From Chlorogloea purpurea SAG 13.99 (GTDB taxonomy: Bacteria > Cyanobacteriota > Cyanobacteriia > Cyanobacteriales > Microcystaceae), in the NCBI GenBank assembly GCA_016903695.1, contig JADQBB010000001.1:248001-312000 (forward strand): a stretch of 64,000 nt of DNA, in the 5' to 3' direction. A program made the translations under genes and the position numbers. This document shows positions 1 through 7,581 of the stretch, in pieces (position 1 is the first letter of the stretch; every line of letters begins with the position of its first letter). The notes beneath the pieces are model-generated. The model had not been told where the DNA came from. It saw only the letters and a list, made by a program, of their open reading frames with translations, and ran no database searches.

Positions 1-705
1 GATAATTTTCTTTATCATAAGTTAACTAGTATTAAGTGGTATTATTTATTACTGAGTTTAATTATAGTTCCTATAGTTTTTTACTCACTACTTTGGATTC
101 CTCATTTATATTTAGTACCTCAATATAATTTCTGGGAAGTCCATAGAGAAATTTTTTCTTTTCATCAACGGATTAAAGGTAATACCTCCGATGTGCATCC
201 CTATTGTTCTCCCTGGTACAGTTGGTTAATTATGTGGCGACCGATCGCCTATTATTATAAAGCCGTAGGTGAAGGCAATCTCAAGATTATCTATGATGTC
301 CATGCTATGGGTAATCCGATTCTCTGGTGGCTATCCACTACAGCAATAATAACAATTATTATTACTAGCACTCTTTCTTTATCGGGTCGTAAATTCTTTT
401 TATCTAGAACCGATATAGCCTTTTATCTTATCTGTAATTACGTGGCTAATCTTCTACCCTGGCTAAAAATCACCCGATGTACTTTCCTTTATCACTATAT
501 GCCGTCCTATATTTTTTCCATACTGGGGCTAGCATGGATTATCGATTACGGTTTACAAAGTCCGTACCGGTATCACAAGATCCTAAGTAAAGCTTCCTTA
601 TTATTGATCGTTGTCGCCTTTATTTACTGGTTGCCCGTTTATATAGGGATACCTCTATCGGCAGGGGGATTTTACAGGCGGCTATTTTTACCAAGTTGGA
701 TCTAG
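1..705 (+). CDS. Protein mannosyltransferase-like glycosyltransferase, C-terminal part (partial)
   Basis: The reading frame is open from the first base of the window, so this is the 3' end of a longer gene cut by the window edge. The 234 visible residues are strongly hydrophobic, with several membrane segments, and carry motifs typical of the C-terminal membrane domain of the dolichyl-phosphate-mannose protein mannosyltransferase (PMT) family: SPWYSW, RPIAYYY, GNPILWWL and a late RCTFLYHYMP. Family members transfer mannose from a lipid carrier to secreted proteins at the membrane. The stop overlaps the longest possible trpS reading frame but not the likely trpS start. The N-terminal catalytic loop is not visible, so the assignment rests on the C-terminal signature only. 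Confidence 0.8.
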   Translation, partial: DNFLYHKLTSIKWYYLLLSLIIVPIVFYSLLWIPHLYLVPQYNFWEVHREIFSFHQRIKGNTSDVHPYCSPWYSWLIMWRPIAYYYKAVGEGNLKIIYDVHAMGNPILWWLSTTAIITIIITSTLSLSGRKFFLSRTDIAFYLICNYVANLLPWLKITRCTFLYHYMPSYIFSILGLAWIIDYGLQSPYRYHKILSKASLLLIVVAFIYWLPVYIGIPLSAGGFYRRLFLPSWI

Positions 706-743
706 TGTGGAATAATAAAAAAATGACGCAAGGCATAGGTATT

Positions 744-1760
744 ATGAATAAAAAACGGGTATTATCGGGGGTTCAACCCACGGGCAATCTACACTTAGGT
801 AATTATTTAGGTGCGATTCGCAACTGGGTAGAAATTCAATCCGAGTACGATAATTACTTCTGCGTGGTAGATTTACACGCTATTACCGTACCCCATAATC
901 CCGCTACCTTGGCACAGGATACATTAAAAATCGCTGCTCTATATTTAGCTTGTGGGATTAACTTAAACAATTCTACTATCTTCGTACAGTCTCACGTTAA
1001 AGCTCATACAGAATTAACCTGGTTACTGAACTGTATCACCCCCCTCAATTGGCTCACGGATATGATTCAATTTAAAGAAAAAGCGGTGAAGCAGGGGGAA
1101 AATGTAGGGGTTGGTTTACTGGATTATCCCGTGTTGATGGCCGCCGACATCTTGTTATACGATGCGGATAAAGTGCCGGTGGGCGAAGACCAAAAACAGC
1201 ATCTGGAATTGACTAGAGATATTGCCGTCAGGATCAATCATTTATTCGGTAAAAAAGACCAGAAGATTTTGAAATTGCCGGAACCGATGATCCGTAAAGA
1301 GGGGGCGAGGGTGATGAGTTTGACCGATGGTAGAAGCAAAATGTCGAAATCAGATCCCGCCGAAGGAAGCAGGATTAATATATTAGATAACGCGGATACG
1401 ATCGCTCAAAAAATCAAACGCTGTAAAACCGATCCTATCAAAGGTTTAACTTTTGACGATCCTGATCGCCCGGAGTGCAATAATCTTCTGACTCTCTACA
1501 CTCTCCTATCGGGGAAAACCAAGGAAGCCGTAGCCGTAGAATGTCTGGATATGGGCTGGGGGCAATTTAAGCCACTGTTGACGGAAACGACGATCGAAGC
1601 CCTGAAACCCATACAACAAAAATATCATGAGATCATGGACGAGCGATCGTATTTAACCGGAGTTCTCGGCTCGGGTGCGGAAAAAGCCGCCGCTACAGCA
1701 GACAAAACTTTAGAGAGAGTTAAAGGGGCGATGGGCTATCTGCCTCCCGCGATACTTTAG
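744..1760 (+). CDS. trpS: Tryptophanyl-tRNA synthetase
   Basis: This class I aminoacyl-tRNA synthetase charges tRNA-Trp in the cytoplasm. The N-terminus reads KKRVLSGVQPTGNLHLGNYL, with the HIGH-type signature as HLGN. The KMSKS loop is present as SKMSKSDP about two thirds along. Length from the chosen ATG is 338 residues, the usual size. In-frame starts at 696 and 723 would add residues not expected in the family, so the ATG at 744, directly before KKRVLSG, is preferred. metF follows 41 bp downstream on the same strand. Confidence 0.95.
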   Translation: MNKKRVLSGVQPTGNLHLGNYLGAIRNWVEIQSEYDNYFCVVDLHAITVPHNPATLAQDTLKIAALYLACGINLNNSTIFVQSHVKAHTELTWLLNCITPLNWLTDMIQFKEKAVKQGENVGVGLLDYPVLMAADILLYDADKVPVGEDQKQHLELTRDIAVRINHLFGKKDQKILKLPEPMIRKEGARVMSLTDGRSKMSKSDPAEGSRINILDNADTIAQKIKRCKTDPIKGLTFDDPDRPECNNLLTLYTLLSGKTKEAVAVECLDMGWGQFKPLLTETTIEALKPIQQKYHEIMDERSYLTGVLGSGAEKAAATADKTLERVKGAMGYLPPAIL

Positions 1761-1801
1761 AGAAAATGGTTTAAACTAAACTGTTAAAAAATAATATACA
1801 T

Positions 1802-2692
1802 ATGAATACCCGCCTTCGTAGCGCCGCACAGAATCAAGAATTTCTTATAACAGCCGAGATCACGCCGCCTAAAGGAGGCGATACGAGTCATTTGATTGAA
1901 TTGGGATTGAAGCTGAAGGATCGAGTACACGGGGTGAATATTACCGATGGTAGCCGCGCCGTGATGCAAATGTCATCGATCGCCGCTTCCGCTATCTTAT
2001 TACAGCAGGGAGTAGAACCGATCTGCCAGATCGCCTGTCGCGATCGTAACGTCATCGGTTTACAAGCCGACTTACTGGGGGCTTATGCCTTGGGAATCCG
2101 TAATATATTAGCGTTAACGGGAGACCCAGTGAAAGCAGGGGATCATCCCGGTGCTAAATCGGTATTTGAATTAGAATCGGTGCGATTACTGAAATTGATC
2201 CATAAACTCAATAATGCGATCGACCATAACGAGAAACCCCTACCCGACGGAGGCTTAAACTTATTCGCCGGGGCCGCCGTGGACCCTCAATGTAATAGCT
2301 GGTCTGGATTACAGAGACGCTTTGAACAAAAAATCGAGGCGGGGGCGCAGTTTTTCCAAAGTCAGATGGTAACGGACTTTGACCGGTTCGATAAATTCAT
2401 GCACCAGATAGCCTCTATCGCAGATAAACCCGTGTTAGCCGGTATATTCCTCCTGAAATCCGCTAAAAATGCTCTTTTCATCCGTAAGAACGTGCCTGGT
2501 GTTCACATTCCCGATGAAACGATCGAAAGATTGAGAAACGCCCCCCAACCTTTAGAAGAGGGGATGAAGATAGCCGCCGAACAAATTGTCAAGGCGCGGC
2601 AACTGTGTCAGGGAGTACATATCATGGCCATTAAAAAAGAAGAATTAGTCCCGCAGATACTAGACCTGGCGGGTATCGAACCCGTGAGTTGA
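1802..2692 (+). CDS. metF: Methylenetetrahydrofolate reductase
   Basis: This is a 296-residue FAD-dependent TIM-barrel enzyme that reduces 5,10-methylene-THF to 5-methyl-THF for methionine synthesis. Family features visible are the early substrate glutamate in ITAEITPPKG, the NITDGSRAVMQMS stretch, and the flavin/folate segment NILALTGDPVKAGDHPGA. It follows trpS closely and may be cotranscribed. A small GC stem (cctgtc/gacagg at 2696-2711, loop tttt) lies just after the stop but lacks a clear U-run. The short single-domain form is normal for bacteria. Confidence 0.9.
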   Translation: MNTRLRSAAQNQEFLITAEITPPKGGDTSHLIELGLKLKDRVHGVNITDGSRAVMQMSSIAASAILLQQGVEPICQIACRDRNVIGLQADLLGAYALGIRNILALTGDPVKAGDHPGAKSVFELESVRLLKLIHKLNNAIDHNEKPLPDGGLNLFAGAAVDPQCNSWSGLQRRFEQKIEAGAQFFQSQMVTDFDRFDKFMHQIASIADKPVLAGIFLLKSAKNALFIRKNVPGVHIPDETIERLRNAPQPLEEGMKIAAEQIVKARQLCQGVHIMAIKKEELVPQILDLAGIEPVS

Positions 2693-2762
2693 CAACCTGT
2701 CTTTTGACAGGGGTAAAGGAGAGTATCTACAATCTATATGCTGGCCCTATAGTGTCGAAAAA

Positions 2763-3089
2763 ATGAATCCAGAAGTTAAAGAGGATCAACGATTACCCGA
2801 TTCGGGTAACAATTGTGGTGCGAGTAAACCGAAGTGGTTTAGTGTTGGCATCGTCCCTACTGGGGTCATTTCTATAGGTGTAGTGCCGATGGGAATCATA
2901 TCTATAGGCGTTGTGCCGATGGGCATCGTCTCTTTGGGGTTGGTATCGATGGGTACTATAGCAACAGGACTAGTATCGATGGGCTTACTGACTTTCGGTA
3001 AGGTGACGATGGGATTAGTGCAACCGGGGGCACCCGTGGTGGAAACCGGCGCACCGGCGGAAAATCATCGACATCACAATCATCATTAG
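2763..3089 (+). CDS. Small Met/Gly repeat protein with His-rich tail
   Basis: This 108-residue protein has no family I can name with confidence. Its centre (about residues 28-88) consists of roughly ten short repeats of the form G-hydrophobic-(V/I)-PMG or SMG, for example IGVVPMG, LGLVSMG and TGLVSMG, with a period of 5 to 10 residues. This pattern would suit a beta-solenoid or a tightly packed glycine-rich membrane hairpin. The C-terminus ends in a histidine cluster (HRHHNHH), a possible metal-binding tail. It sits alone between metF and hemE with its own ATG at 2763. Codon use resembles its neighbours, which argues for a real gene. Confidence 0.65.
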   Translation: MNPEVKEDQRLPDSGNNCGASKPKWFSVGIVPTGVISIGVVPMGIISIGVVPMGIVSLGLVSMGTIATGLVSMGLLTFGKVTMGLVQPGAPVVETGAPAENHRHHNHH

Positions 3090-3128
3090 TTATAAAACTT
3101 CGTAATAGTCGGGAAAATTACAGGTACT

Positions 3129-3157
3129 GAGAATGATAAGTTAAAAAAGGCATTCTC
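3129..3157 (+). promoter_or_regulatory. Hairpin in the hemE leader
   Basis: gagaatg and cattctc form a 7-bp perfect stem with an A/T-rich 15-nt loop, 15 bp upstream of the hemE start. It could affect hemE expression or be the end of the preceding transcript. There is no U-run after it. Confidence 0.3.
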
Positions 3158-3171
3158 TTACTTCAACCGAT

Positions 3172-4236
3172 ATGACTGACTCTATTGATACCCCCTATCT
3201 ATTGCGCGCCGCCAGAGGTGAAATTTTAGAACGTCCTCCCGTGTGGATGATGCGACAAGCGGGGCGCTATATGAAAGTTTACCGCGATCTGCGGGATAAG
3301 CATCCAGGTTTTCGCGAGCGGTCAGAAATTCCCGAATTAGCGATCGAGATCTCCCTACAACCTTGGCGCGCTTTTCAACCCGATGGGGTGATCATGTTTT
3401 CCGATATTCTCACTCCCTTAGCCGGTATCGGTATCCCCTTCGATATTATCGAAAGCAAAGGCCCCATAATCGACCCGCCTATCCGCACTCAAGAACAAGT
3501 TAATAATCTCCGTCCCCTCGACCCGGACGAATCTCTGCCTTTTATTAAAACGATTTTAAAAGCACTGCGCCAAGAAGTGGGTAATCAATCCACCGTTTTA
3601 GGTTTCGTCGGTGCGCCTTGGACATTAGCCGCCTACGCCGTGGAAGGAAAGAGTTCAAAAACTTACTCGATTATTAAAGGCATGGCTTTTTCGGAACCGG
3701 CCATCCTCCATCAATTTTTAGATAAACTAGCCGATATGATCGCCACTTATGTCCGTTATCAAATCGATTGCGGCGCTCAAGTGGTGCAGATGTTCGACTC
3801 GTGGGCGGGCGAGATGAGTCCCCAAGATTATGATGTGTTCGCCCTACCCTACCAACAGAAAGTAATCCGTCTGGTGAAAGAAACTCACCCCGACACGCCT
3901 TTCATCCTCTATATCAGCGGTAGCGCCGGGGTATTAGAGAGAATGGGTAAATCCGGCGCGGATATTGTCAGCGTCGATTGGACGGTGGATATGGCGGATG
4001 CCAGACAGAGATTGGGTAGACAGATGAAGGTACAGGGTAATATTGACCCTGGGGTTTTATTCGGTTCTCAAGCTTTCATCAAGGAGAGAATACTGGATAC
4101 CGTCCGCAAAGCCGGTAAGGGCGGGCATATCCTCAATTTAGGTCACGGCGTTCTGGTGGGCACACCAGAAGATAATGTGCGCTTCTTCTTCGAGACGGCT
4201 AAGCAGGTAGATCAGTTATTAAGTGTCCCTGTTTAA
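3172..4236 (+). CDS. hemE: Uroporphyrinogen decarboxylase
   Basis: HemE removes the four acetate carboxyls of uroporphyrinogen III to give coproporphyrinogen III, an early step shared by heme, chlorophyll and bilin synthesis. The 354-residue product has the N-terminal signature [13 protein letters not shown], the [15 protein letters not shown] active-site aspartate region, and the C-terminal [17 protein letters not shown] motif. Length and motif order are typical of cyanobacterial HemE. It appears to be monocistronic: the gap upstream holds a hairpin and the gap downstream holds repeats and palindromes. Confidence 0.97.
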   Translation: MTDSIDTPYLLRAARGEILERPPVWMMRQAGRYMKVYRDLRDKHPGFRERSEIPELAIEISLQPWRAFQPDGVIMFSDILTPLAGIGIPFDIIESKGPIIDPPIRTQEQVNNLRPLDPDESLPFIKTILKALRQEVGNQSTVLGFVGAPWTLAAYAVEGKSSKTYSIIKGMAFSEPAILHQFLDKLADMIATYVRYQIDCGAQVVQMFDSWAGEMSPQDYDVFALPYQQKVIRLVKETHPDTPFILYISGSAGVLERMGKSGADIVSVDWTVDMADARQRLGRQMKVQGNIDPGVLFGSQAFIKERILDTVRKAGKGGHILNLGHGVLVGTPEDNVRFFFETAKQVDQLLSVPV

Positions 4237-4319
4237 TTATTACGAGGAAGCATCCCGATTATGCAATTCTTATCGTTTACCCGATCGTGATTAATACCAA
4301 TTCCTCAAAATTTAACGAC

Positions 4320-4379
4320 AAATTCAACACGCCCGACCGTGATTAATACTGCAAATTCAACACGCCCGACCGTGATTAA
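4320..4379 (+). repeat. Two 27-bp direct repeats downstream of hemE
   Basis: A 27-bp unit starting aaattcaacacgcccgaccg occurs at 4320-4346 and again identically at 4353-4379, separated by 6 bp. A partial third copy of its end (ccgatcgtgattaatac) lies at about 4281. The second copy runs into the inverted repeats that follow. The arrangement resembles a palindromic mobile repeat rather than coding sequence. Confidence 0.7.
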
Positions 4380-4449
4380 AATCACGGTCTCAAAGCAGAA
4401 GTCGGTTTAAACCGACTTGAGCTATCAGGCAGAGAATTTATTCTCTGCC
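4368..4449 (+). repeat. Cluster of three short-loop palindromes
   Basis: Three near-perfect palindromes lie in 82 bp. gaccgtgatt/aatcacggtc (4368-4389) has a 10-bp stem and 2-nt loop. aagtcggtttaaaccgactt (4399-4418) is a perfect 20-bp palindrome. ggcagagaat/attctctgcc (4428-4449) has a 10-bp stem and 2-nt loop. Such series are typical of REP-like elements or of the ends of IS200/IS605-type transposons. No transposase reading frame accompanies them here, so this may be a non-autonomous remnant. The hairpins could also end hemE transcription. Confidence 0.6.
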
Positions 4450-4498
4450 TCTGCCGGGTTTTGCTTCCTCACAGAGATACGGAAAATATGGAGTTTCG

Positions 4499-5446
4499 AT
4501 GAAAAAAATTTTTATTACGGGCGTGAGTGGTTGTATCGGTCATTATGTAGTGGAAGAATTGATTGATCGTACTGACCATGAGTTGTATTTATTACTCAGA
4601 AACCCCGATAAATTGCAGTTCGATTATCACGATAACCCCCGGATTCATATTCTATTGGGAGATATGGAGGGAATCCATAAGCATAAAGATATTCTCAAAA
4701 CTATGAACGTGGCGATACTTATCGCTACAAGTTGGGGAGGAGTCGAGGAAAGTTATCTTATAAATGTGACCAAAACTTTAGAATTAATCGCATATCTTGA
4801 CGAAAATTTGTGTGAACAAATTATTTATTTCTCTACAGCTAGTGTTTTAAATCGGGATAATGAACTCTTAAAAGAAGCGGGGGAATTAGGCACTAATTAT
4901 ATCAGGACTAAATATCTCGGTTATACCGAATTGTCTAAACTTTCTATCTTCCCGAAAATTACTGCGCTCTATCCTACTTTCGTTCTGGGGGGCGATGGAA
5001 TCCAGAAACCTTACTCTCACATTTACGGTGGTCTGCCCGATATTCTCAAATATATAGGTTTAGTGCGTTGGTTCAAAGCCGATGGTAGTTTCCATTTCAT
5101 TCACGCGCGGGATATTGCTTCGGTGGTCACGTATCTGATCGATAATCAGCCACCGGAGAGGAAGATCGTTCTAGGCAATAAACGCACTACCGTTAATGAA
5201 GCCGTGGAACAGTTCTGTCGCTATTTAGGGAAGAAGATATATTTTCGGATTCCCCTGTCTATAGGTCTGGCCAATTTTTTCATCAAGGTATTTAATTTAC
5301 AGATGGAAGCTTGGGATAGATTTTCTATAGACTATCGCCATTTCACCCACCGGAAAACCTACACCCCCGCCGATTTCGGTTTAAATAATCATTGTTCCAC
5401 GATCGATGATGTGTTATCTCTGCGGGGCATTAAGAGGGGGGCGTAG
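4499..5446 (+). CDS. NAD-dependent epimerase/dehydratase (extended SDR)
   Basis: This 315-residue Rossmann-fold protein starts KKIFITGVSGCIGHYVVEEL, giving the glycine-rich GxxGxxG dinucleotide site at residues 8-14. An aspartate at the end of the first crossover (GDMEG) and a late HARDIASVVTYL segment fit the extended SDR/epimerase family. The classical YxxxK active site is expected near YIRTKYLGYTEL. The substrate cannot be deduced and may be a nucleotide sugar or another carbonyl compound. The 3' end overlaps the convergent small membrane protein gene by 17 bp. Confidence 0.75.
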   Translation: MKKIFITGVSGCIGHYVVEELIDRTDHELYLLLRNPDKLQFDYHDNPRIHILLGDMEGIHKHKDILKTMNVAILIATSWGGVEESYLINVTKTLELIAYLDENLCEQIIYFSTASVLNRDNELLKEAGELGTNYIRTKYLGYTELSKLSIFPKITALYPTFVLGGDGIQKPYSHIYGGLPDILKYIGLVRWFKADGSFHFIHARDIASVVTYLIDNQPPERKIVLGNKRTTVNEAVEQFCRYLGKKIYFRIPLSIGLANFFIKVFNLQMEAWDRFSIDYRHFTHRKTYTPADFGLNNHCSTIDDVLSLRGIKRGA

Positions 5447-5687
5447 CTTTTTTATCGAATCGCTGATTGATTTTATTGATCGCCCAACTTAATAAAGCGC
5501 CGCCCATCAATATGCCTATAGCCGGATTGAATAGGGGCTGCCACAGTTTTAACCACAGGTCAAAGCCTAGATCAACGCCGGAATATTTACCGACGATGCC
5601 GATCGCGAACCAGAAAAAGGCCGCCAATACTAGAAAAACATCGAAGACCAAGAGCCGGTTCAACCACAGTAAAAATGTTTCTTTCAT
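5430..5687 (-). CDS. Small two-helix membrane protein downstream of atx1
   Basis: This 85-residue protein has two predicted membrane spans (about residues 13-33 and 53-70) and a basic C-terminus. No recognised domain is visible. Its start overlaps the stop of the copper chaperone gene by 4 bp (ATGA), so the two are almost certainly translationally coupled. That hints at a role at the membrane in metal handling, but this is inference from position only. Confidence 0.65.
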   Translation of the reverse strand: MKETFLLWLNRLLVFDVFLVLAAFFWFAIGIVGKYSGVDLGFDLWLKLWQPLFNPAIGILMGGALLSWAINKINQRFDKKATPPS

Positions 5688-5881
5688 AGTTCGATCGTGT
5701 GTCCGACGGATACGATCGCCTCTTTAATAGCCGATTCGGATGCGGTGGTCTCCACTTTAACTAGTTTACCAGCCACGTCCACCGAAACGGCCGATCCCGG
5801 TTGTTGGGTTTCGATCGCTCTCGTGATCGTCTTGGCACAAGCTTCGCAAGCTATACTCGGTACTTTTAAAGTCACTGTCAT
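5684..5881 (-). CDS. atx1: Cyanobacterial copper chaperone Atx1 (HMA domain)
   Basis: This 65-residue single heavy-metal-associated domain has the metal site IACEACAKTI near the N-terminus (two cysteines spaced CxxC) and a histidine in the C-terminal loop (SVGHTIEL). The combination of CxxC and loop histidine is the hallmark of the cyanobacterial Atx1 that passes Cu(I) to the CtaA and PacS ATPases for plastocyanin and thylakoid cytochrome oxidase. The full-length ferredoxin-like fold is accounted for. The first gene of a two-gene unit, it lies 25 bp from the first copy of the 70-bp direct repeat, which may include its promoter. Confidence 0.9.
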   Translation of the reverse strand: MTVTLKVPSIACEACAKTITRAIETQQPGSAVSVDVAGKLVKVETTASESAIKEAIVSVGHTIEL

Positions 5882-5906
5882 GGCTTTTGCTTTAATCTGT
5901 TACTAC

Positions 5907-5976
5907 TCTAAACCTAACATGGAGGGCAAAAATTTTGAACGCCGGTTATCGTGTTAATTTTCAAGATATTCTGGAA
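5907..5976 (+). repeat. 70-bp direct repeat, left copy
   Basis: This copy is identical at 69 of 70 positions to 6757-6826. The only difference is a at 5957 versus g at 6807. The repeat contains ggagggcaaaaattttg followed by an open frame (TTG start, reading NAGYRVNFQDILE) that stops soon after the repeat, so it looks like the start of a lost gene. The copies are exactly 850 bp apart and bracket the toxin-antitoxin genes. Confidence 0.9.
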
Positions 5977-6018
5977 AGCCACGAAAGCCGCTAGCCATTC
6001 CTGCAGTCGGTTTCTACA

Positions 6019-6252
6019 TTATAAATTTCCTGCTTCTAATGACGAGCTATCATCATGAATATCTCTAGCCCGCCCGCTCCAGCGTTTTGCTAAAGTCTGT
6101 TTTCCACACAAGGAAACAACCTCTCTCCCGCTTTCCGCTTGCTCCTTTTGCAAATCAGCGAAGATGGCTTTCAAGTCATGATTGAATGATTCGGAATACT
6201 CTTCACGAATTCTATGTATCTGTTCGACAATCTCATCTTTAAACATAGTCAA
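6019..6252 (-). CDS. Probable antitoxin partner of the PIN-domain toxin
   Basis: This 77-residue protein (or 75 from the second Met) begins FKDEIVEQIHRIREEYSESF and continues with a charged amphipathic helix ending LQKEQAESGREVV. The short charged sequence with an IREEY-type helix resembles the small proteins paired with PIN-domain toxins in many cyanobacteria. It lies 40 bp downstream of the PIN gene on the same strand. The C-terminal 25 residues look atypical and may be altered. No DNA-binding fold is obvious, so the antitoxin role rests on context. Confidence 0.65.
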   Translation of the reverse strand: MTMFKDEIVEQIHRIREEYSESFNHDLKAIFADLQKEQAESGREVVSLCGKQTLAKRWSGRARDIHDDSSSLEAGNL

Positions 6253-6292
6253 ACCCTAAAAGTTCATAAGGTGTACAGAGAATCGGTAACTC

Positions 6293-6721
6293 TTAGCCGA
6301 AATCAATGCTGATTTGTGCCAATTTTCCCTGAATTTGAGCATTGGCAATGTGCTTGCAATTCCATGTCAGCAGATAATCCATACCGTGAACGGTGGCGAC
6401 GGCGATATGGACAGCATCAACATCGGCTTTTGCCGGAAGGTTGCCCCGTCCTAGAAATTGCTCCGCTAAATCTAGCACAGATTGATTCAAGTCGAGTAAA
6501 GATATATGGGCAAGGATTTCTAGTCGTTGAGATGCGATTTCGGCATCTCCTTGGGCAGTTTCTTTCACCACTGCTTGGGATGAATAAAGTTGAAAGTCAC
6601 CGCGACGGGTATTCCACCACTCCCTCGTTATCTCGATATTGGCTGCCGTGATAATATCTCTGCTTGGTCGAGCCGTAAGATAGCCTAAGATACTGGTTTC
6701 AATATAAACTCTTTCACTCAC
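6293..6721 (-). CDS. PIN-domain toxin (VapC-like ribonuclease)
   Basis: This 142-residue protein starts with SERVYIETSILGYLTARP, placing the first PIN-domain acid as a glutamate (YIETS) in place of the usual aspartate. A central acid is in SSQAVVKETAQGD. The late KADVDAVHIAVATVHG carries the second aspartate, and LLTWNCKHIANA is the typical fourth block. VapC-type PIN proteins are Mg-dependent RNases that cut tRNA or rRNA. The gene lies between two direct repeats, and its promoter region is the right-hand repeat copy. Toxin precedes antitoxin, the less common order. Confidence 0.85.
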   Translation of the reverse strand: MSERVYIETSILGYLTARPSRDIITAANIEITREWWNTRRGDFQLYSSQAVVKETAQGDAEIASQRLEILAHISLLDLNQSVLDLAEQFLGRGNLPAKADVDAVHIAVATVHGMDYLLTWNCKHIANAQIQGKLAQISIDFG

Positions 6722-6756
6722 GGCAATCTGGAAAATCTATCCCATTTTTATCTTAT

Positions 6757-6826
6757 TCTAAACCTAACATGGAGGGCAAAAATTTTGAACGCCGGTTATC
6801 GTGTTAGTTTTCAAGATATTCTGGAA
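6757..6826 (+). repeat. 70-bp direct repeat, right copy
   Basis: This is the second copy of the 5907-5976 repeat (69/70 identical). It lies 35 bp upstream of the PIN gene start, as the left copy lies 25 bp upstream of atx1. The duplicated segment may therefore supply the promoter of both minus-strand units. The frame NAGYRVSFQDILE ends at a TAG a few codons past the repeat. Confidence 0.9.
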
Positions 6827-6933
6827 GAGATCGTGTAGCGATCGAGACTTAACCCACGCGAGCGATCCTGATAGCGTTTAACAGTTATTTTCATAGTCTA
6901 AAATCGACATAAATAGTCAAATGTCTAGGAATT

Positions 6934-7578
6934 ATGAGACCCCATCAATTTGCGGAAAAATTAGGAATTTCGGTAAAAACACTTCAACGTTGGGATAAGT
7001 CCGGTCAGTTACCGGCTAAACGAACACCGTCAAACCATCGGTATTACACCGATGATGACCTGAATGTAGCTCTCGGATTACAATCTCAACCATCAAAAAG
7101 AAAAAATGTTATCTACTGTCGGGTATCGAGTAGTAAACAGAAAGCCGAATTAGATAATCAACGTAGGGCGATGGAGACTTTTTATCTGGCAAAGGGGATA
7201 GAAGTTGATGAAGTGATATGCGAAGTCGGGGGCGGACTTAACTTCAAACGCAAGGAGTTCTTGAGGATAATTTTTATGGCGTTAGAGGGGAAGGTGGCCA
7301 CTCTCGGAATCGCTCACAAAGACAGGTTGTGCCGATTCGCCTTCGAGTTAGTCGAAGCTCTCTTTGAAAAGGGGGGCGGTAAGATAATCGTCGCCAATCA
7401 AACAGACTGTTCACCACAACAAGAGTTAGTCGAAGATATGTTAGCTATCATTCATTGTTTTAGTTGTCGTATTTACGGCTCTAGAACGTATACAAAAGAG
7501 AAGGTGAGAGCCATTTCAGAAATCATTGACATTCCTCCCGAAGCCATGTTATCATTGAAAAAAGACATTCAATGTTAG
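6934..7578 (+). CDS. tnpA: IS607-type serine recombinase TnpA
   Basis: This 214-residue transposase has an N-terminal MerR-like helix-turn-helix (residues 1-50, FAEKLGISVKTLQRWDKSGQ) followed by a resolvase-type catalytic domain. The nucleophile serine is in YCRVSSSKQKAELDNQ, and the supporting motif is AHKDRLCRFAFELVE. This order (HTH before resolvase) is specific to IS607. It acts on DNA as a multimer to excise and integrate the element. The frame is intact, so the element could be active or recently so. Confidence 0.93.
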   Translation: MRPHQFAEKLGISVKTLQRWDKSGQLPAKRTPSNHRYYTDDDLNVALGLQSQPSKRKNVIYCRVSSSKQKAELDNQRRAMETFYLAKGIEVDEVICEVGGGLNFKRKEFLRIIFMALEGKVATLGIAHKDRLCRFAFELVEALFEKGGGKIIVANQTDCSPQQELVEDMLAIIHCFSCRIYGSRTYTKEKVRAISEIIDIPPEAMLSLKKDIQC

Positions 7579-7581
7579 TCA

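Noticed and set aside
5467-5957. Plus-strand frames opposite the atx1 unit
   Set aside because: They are antisense to the well-supported Atx1 and membrane protein genes.
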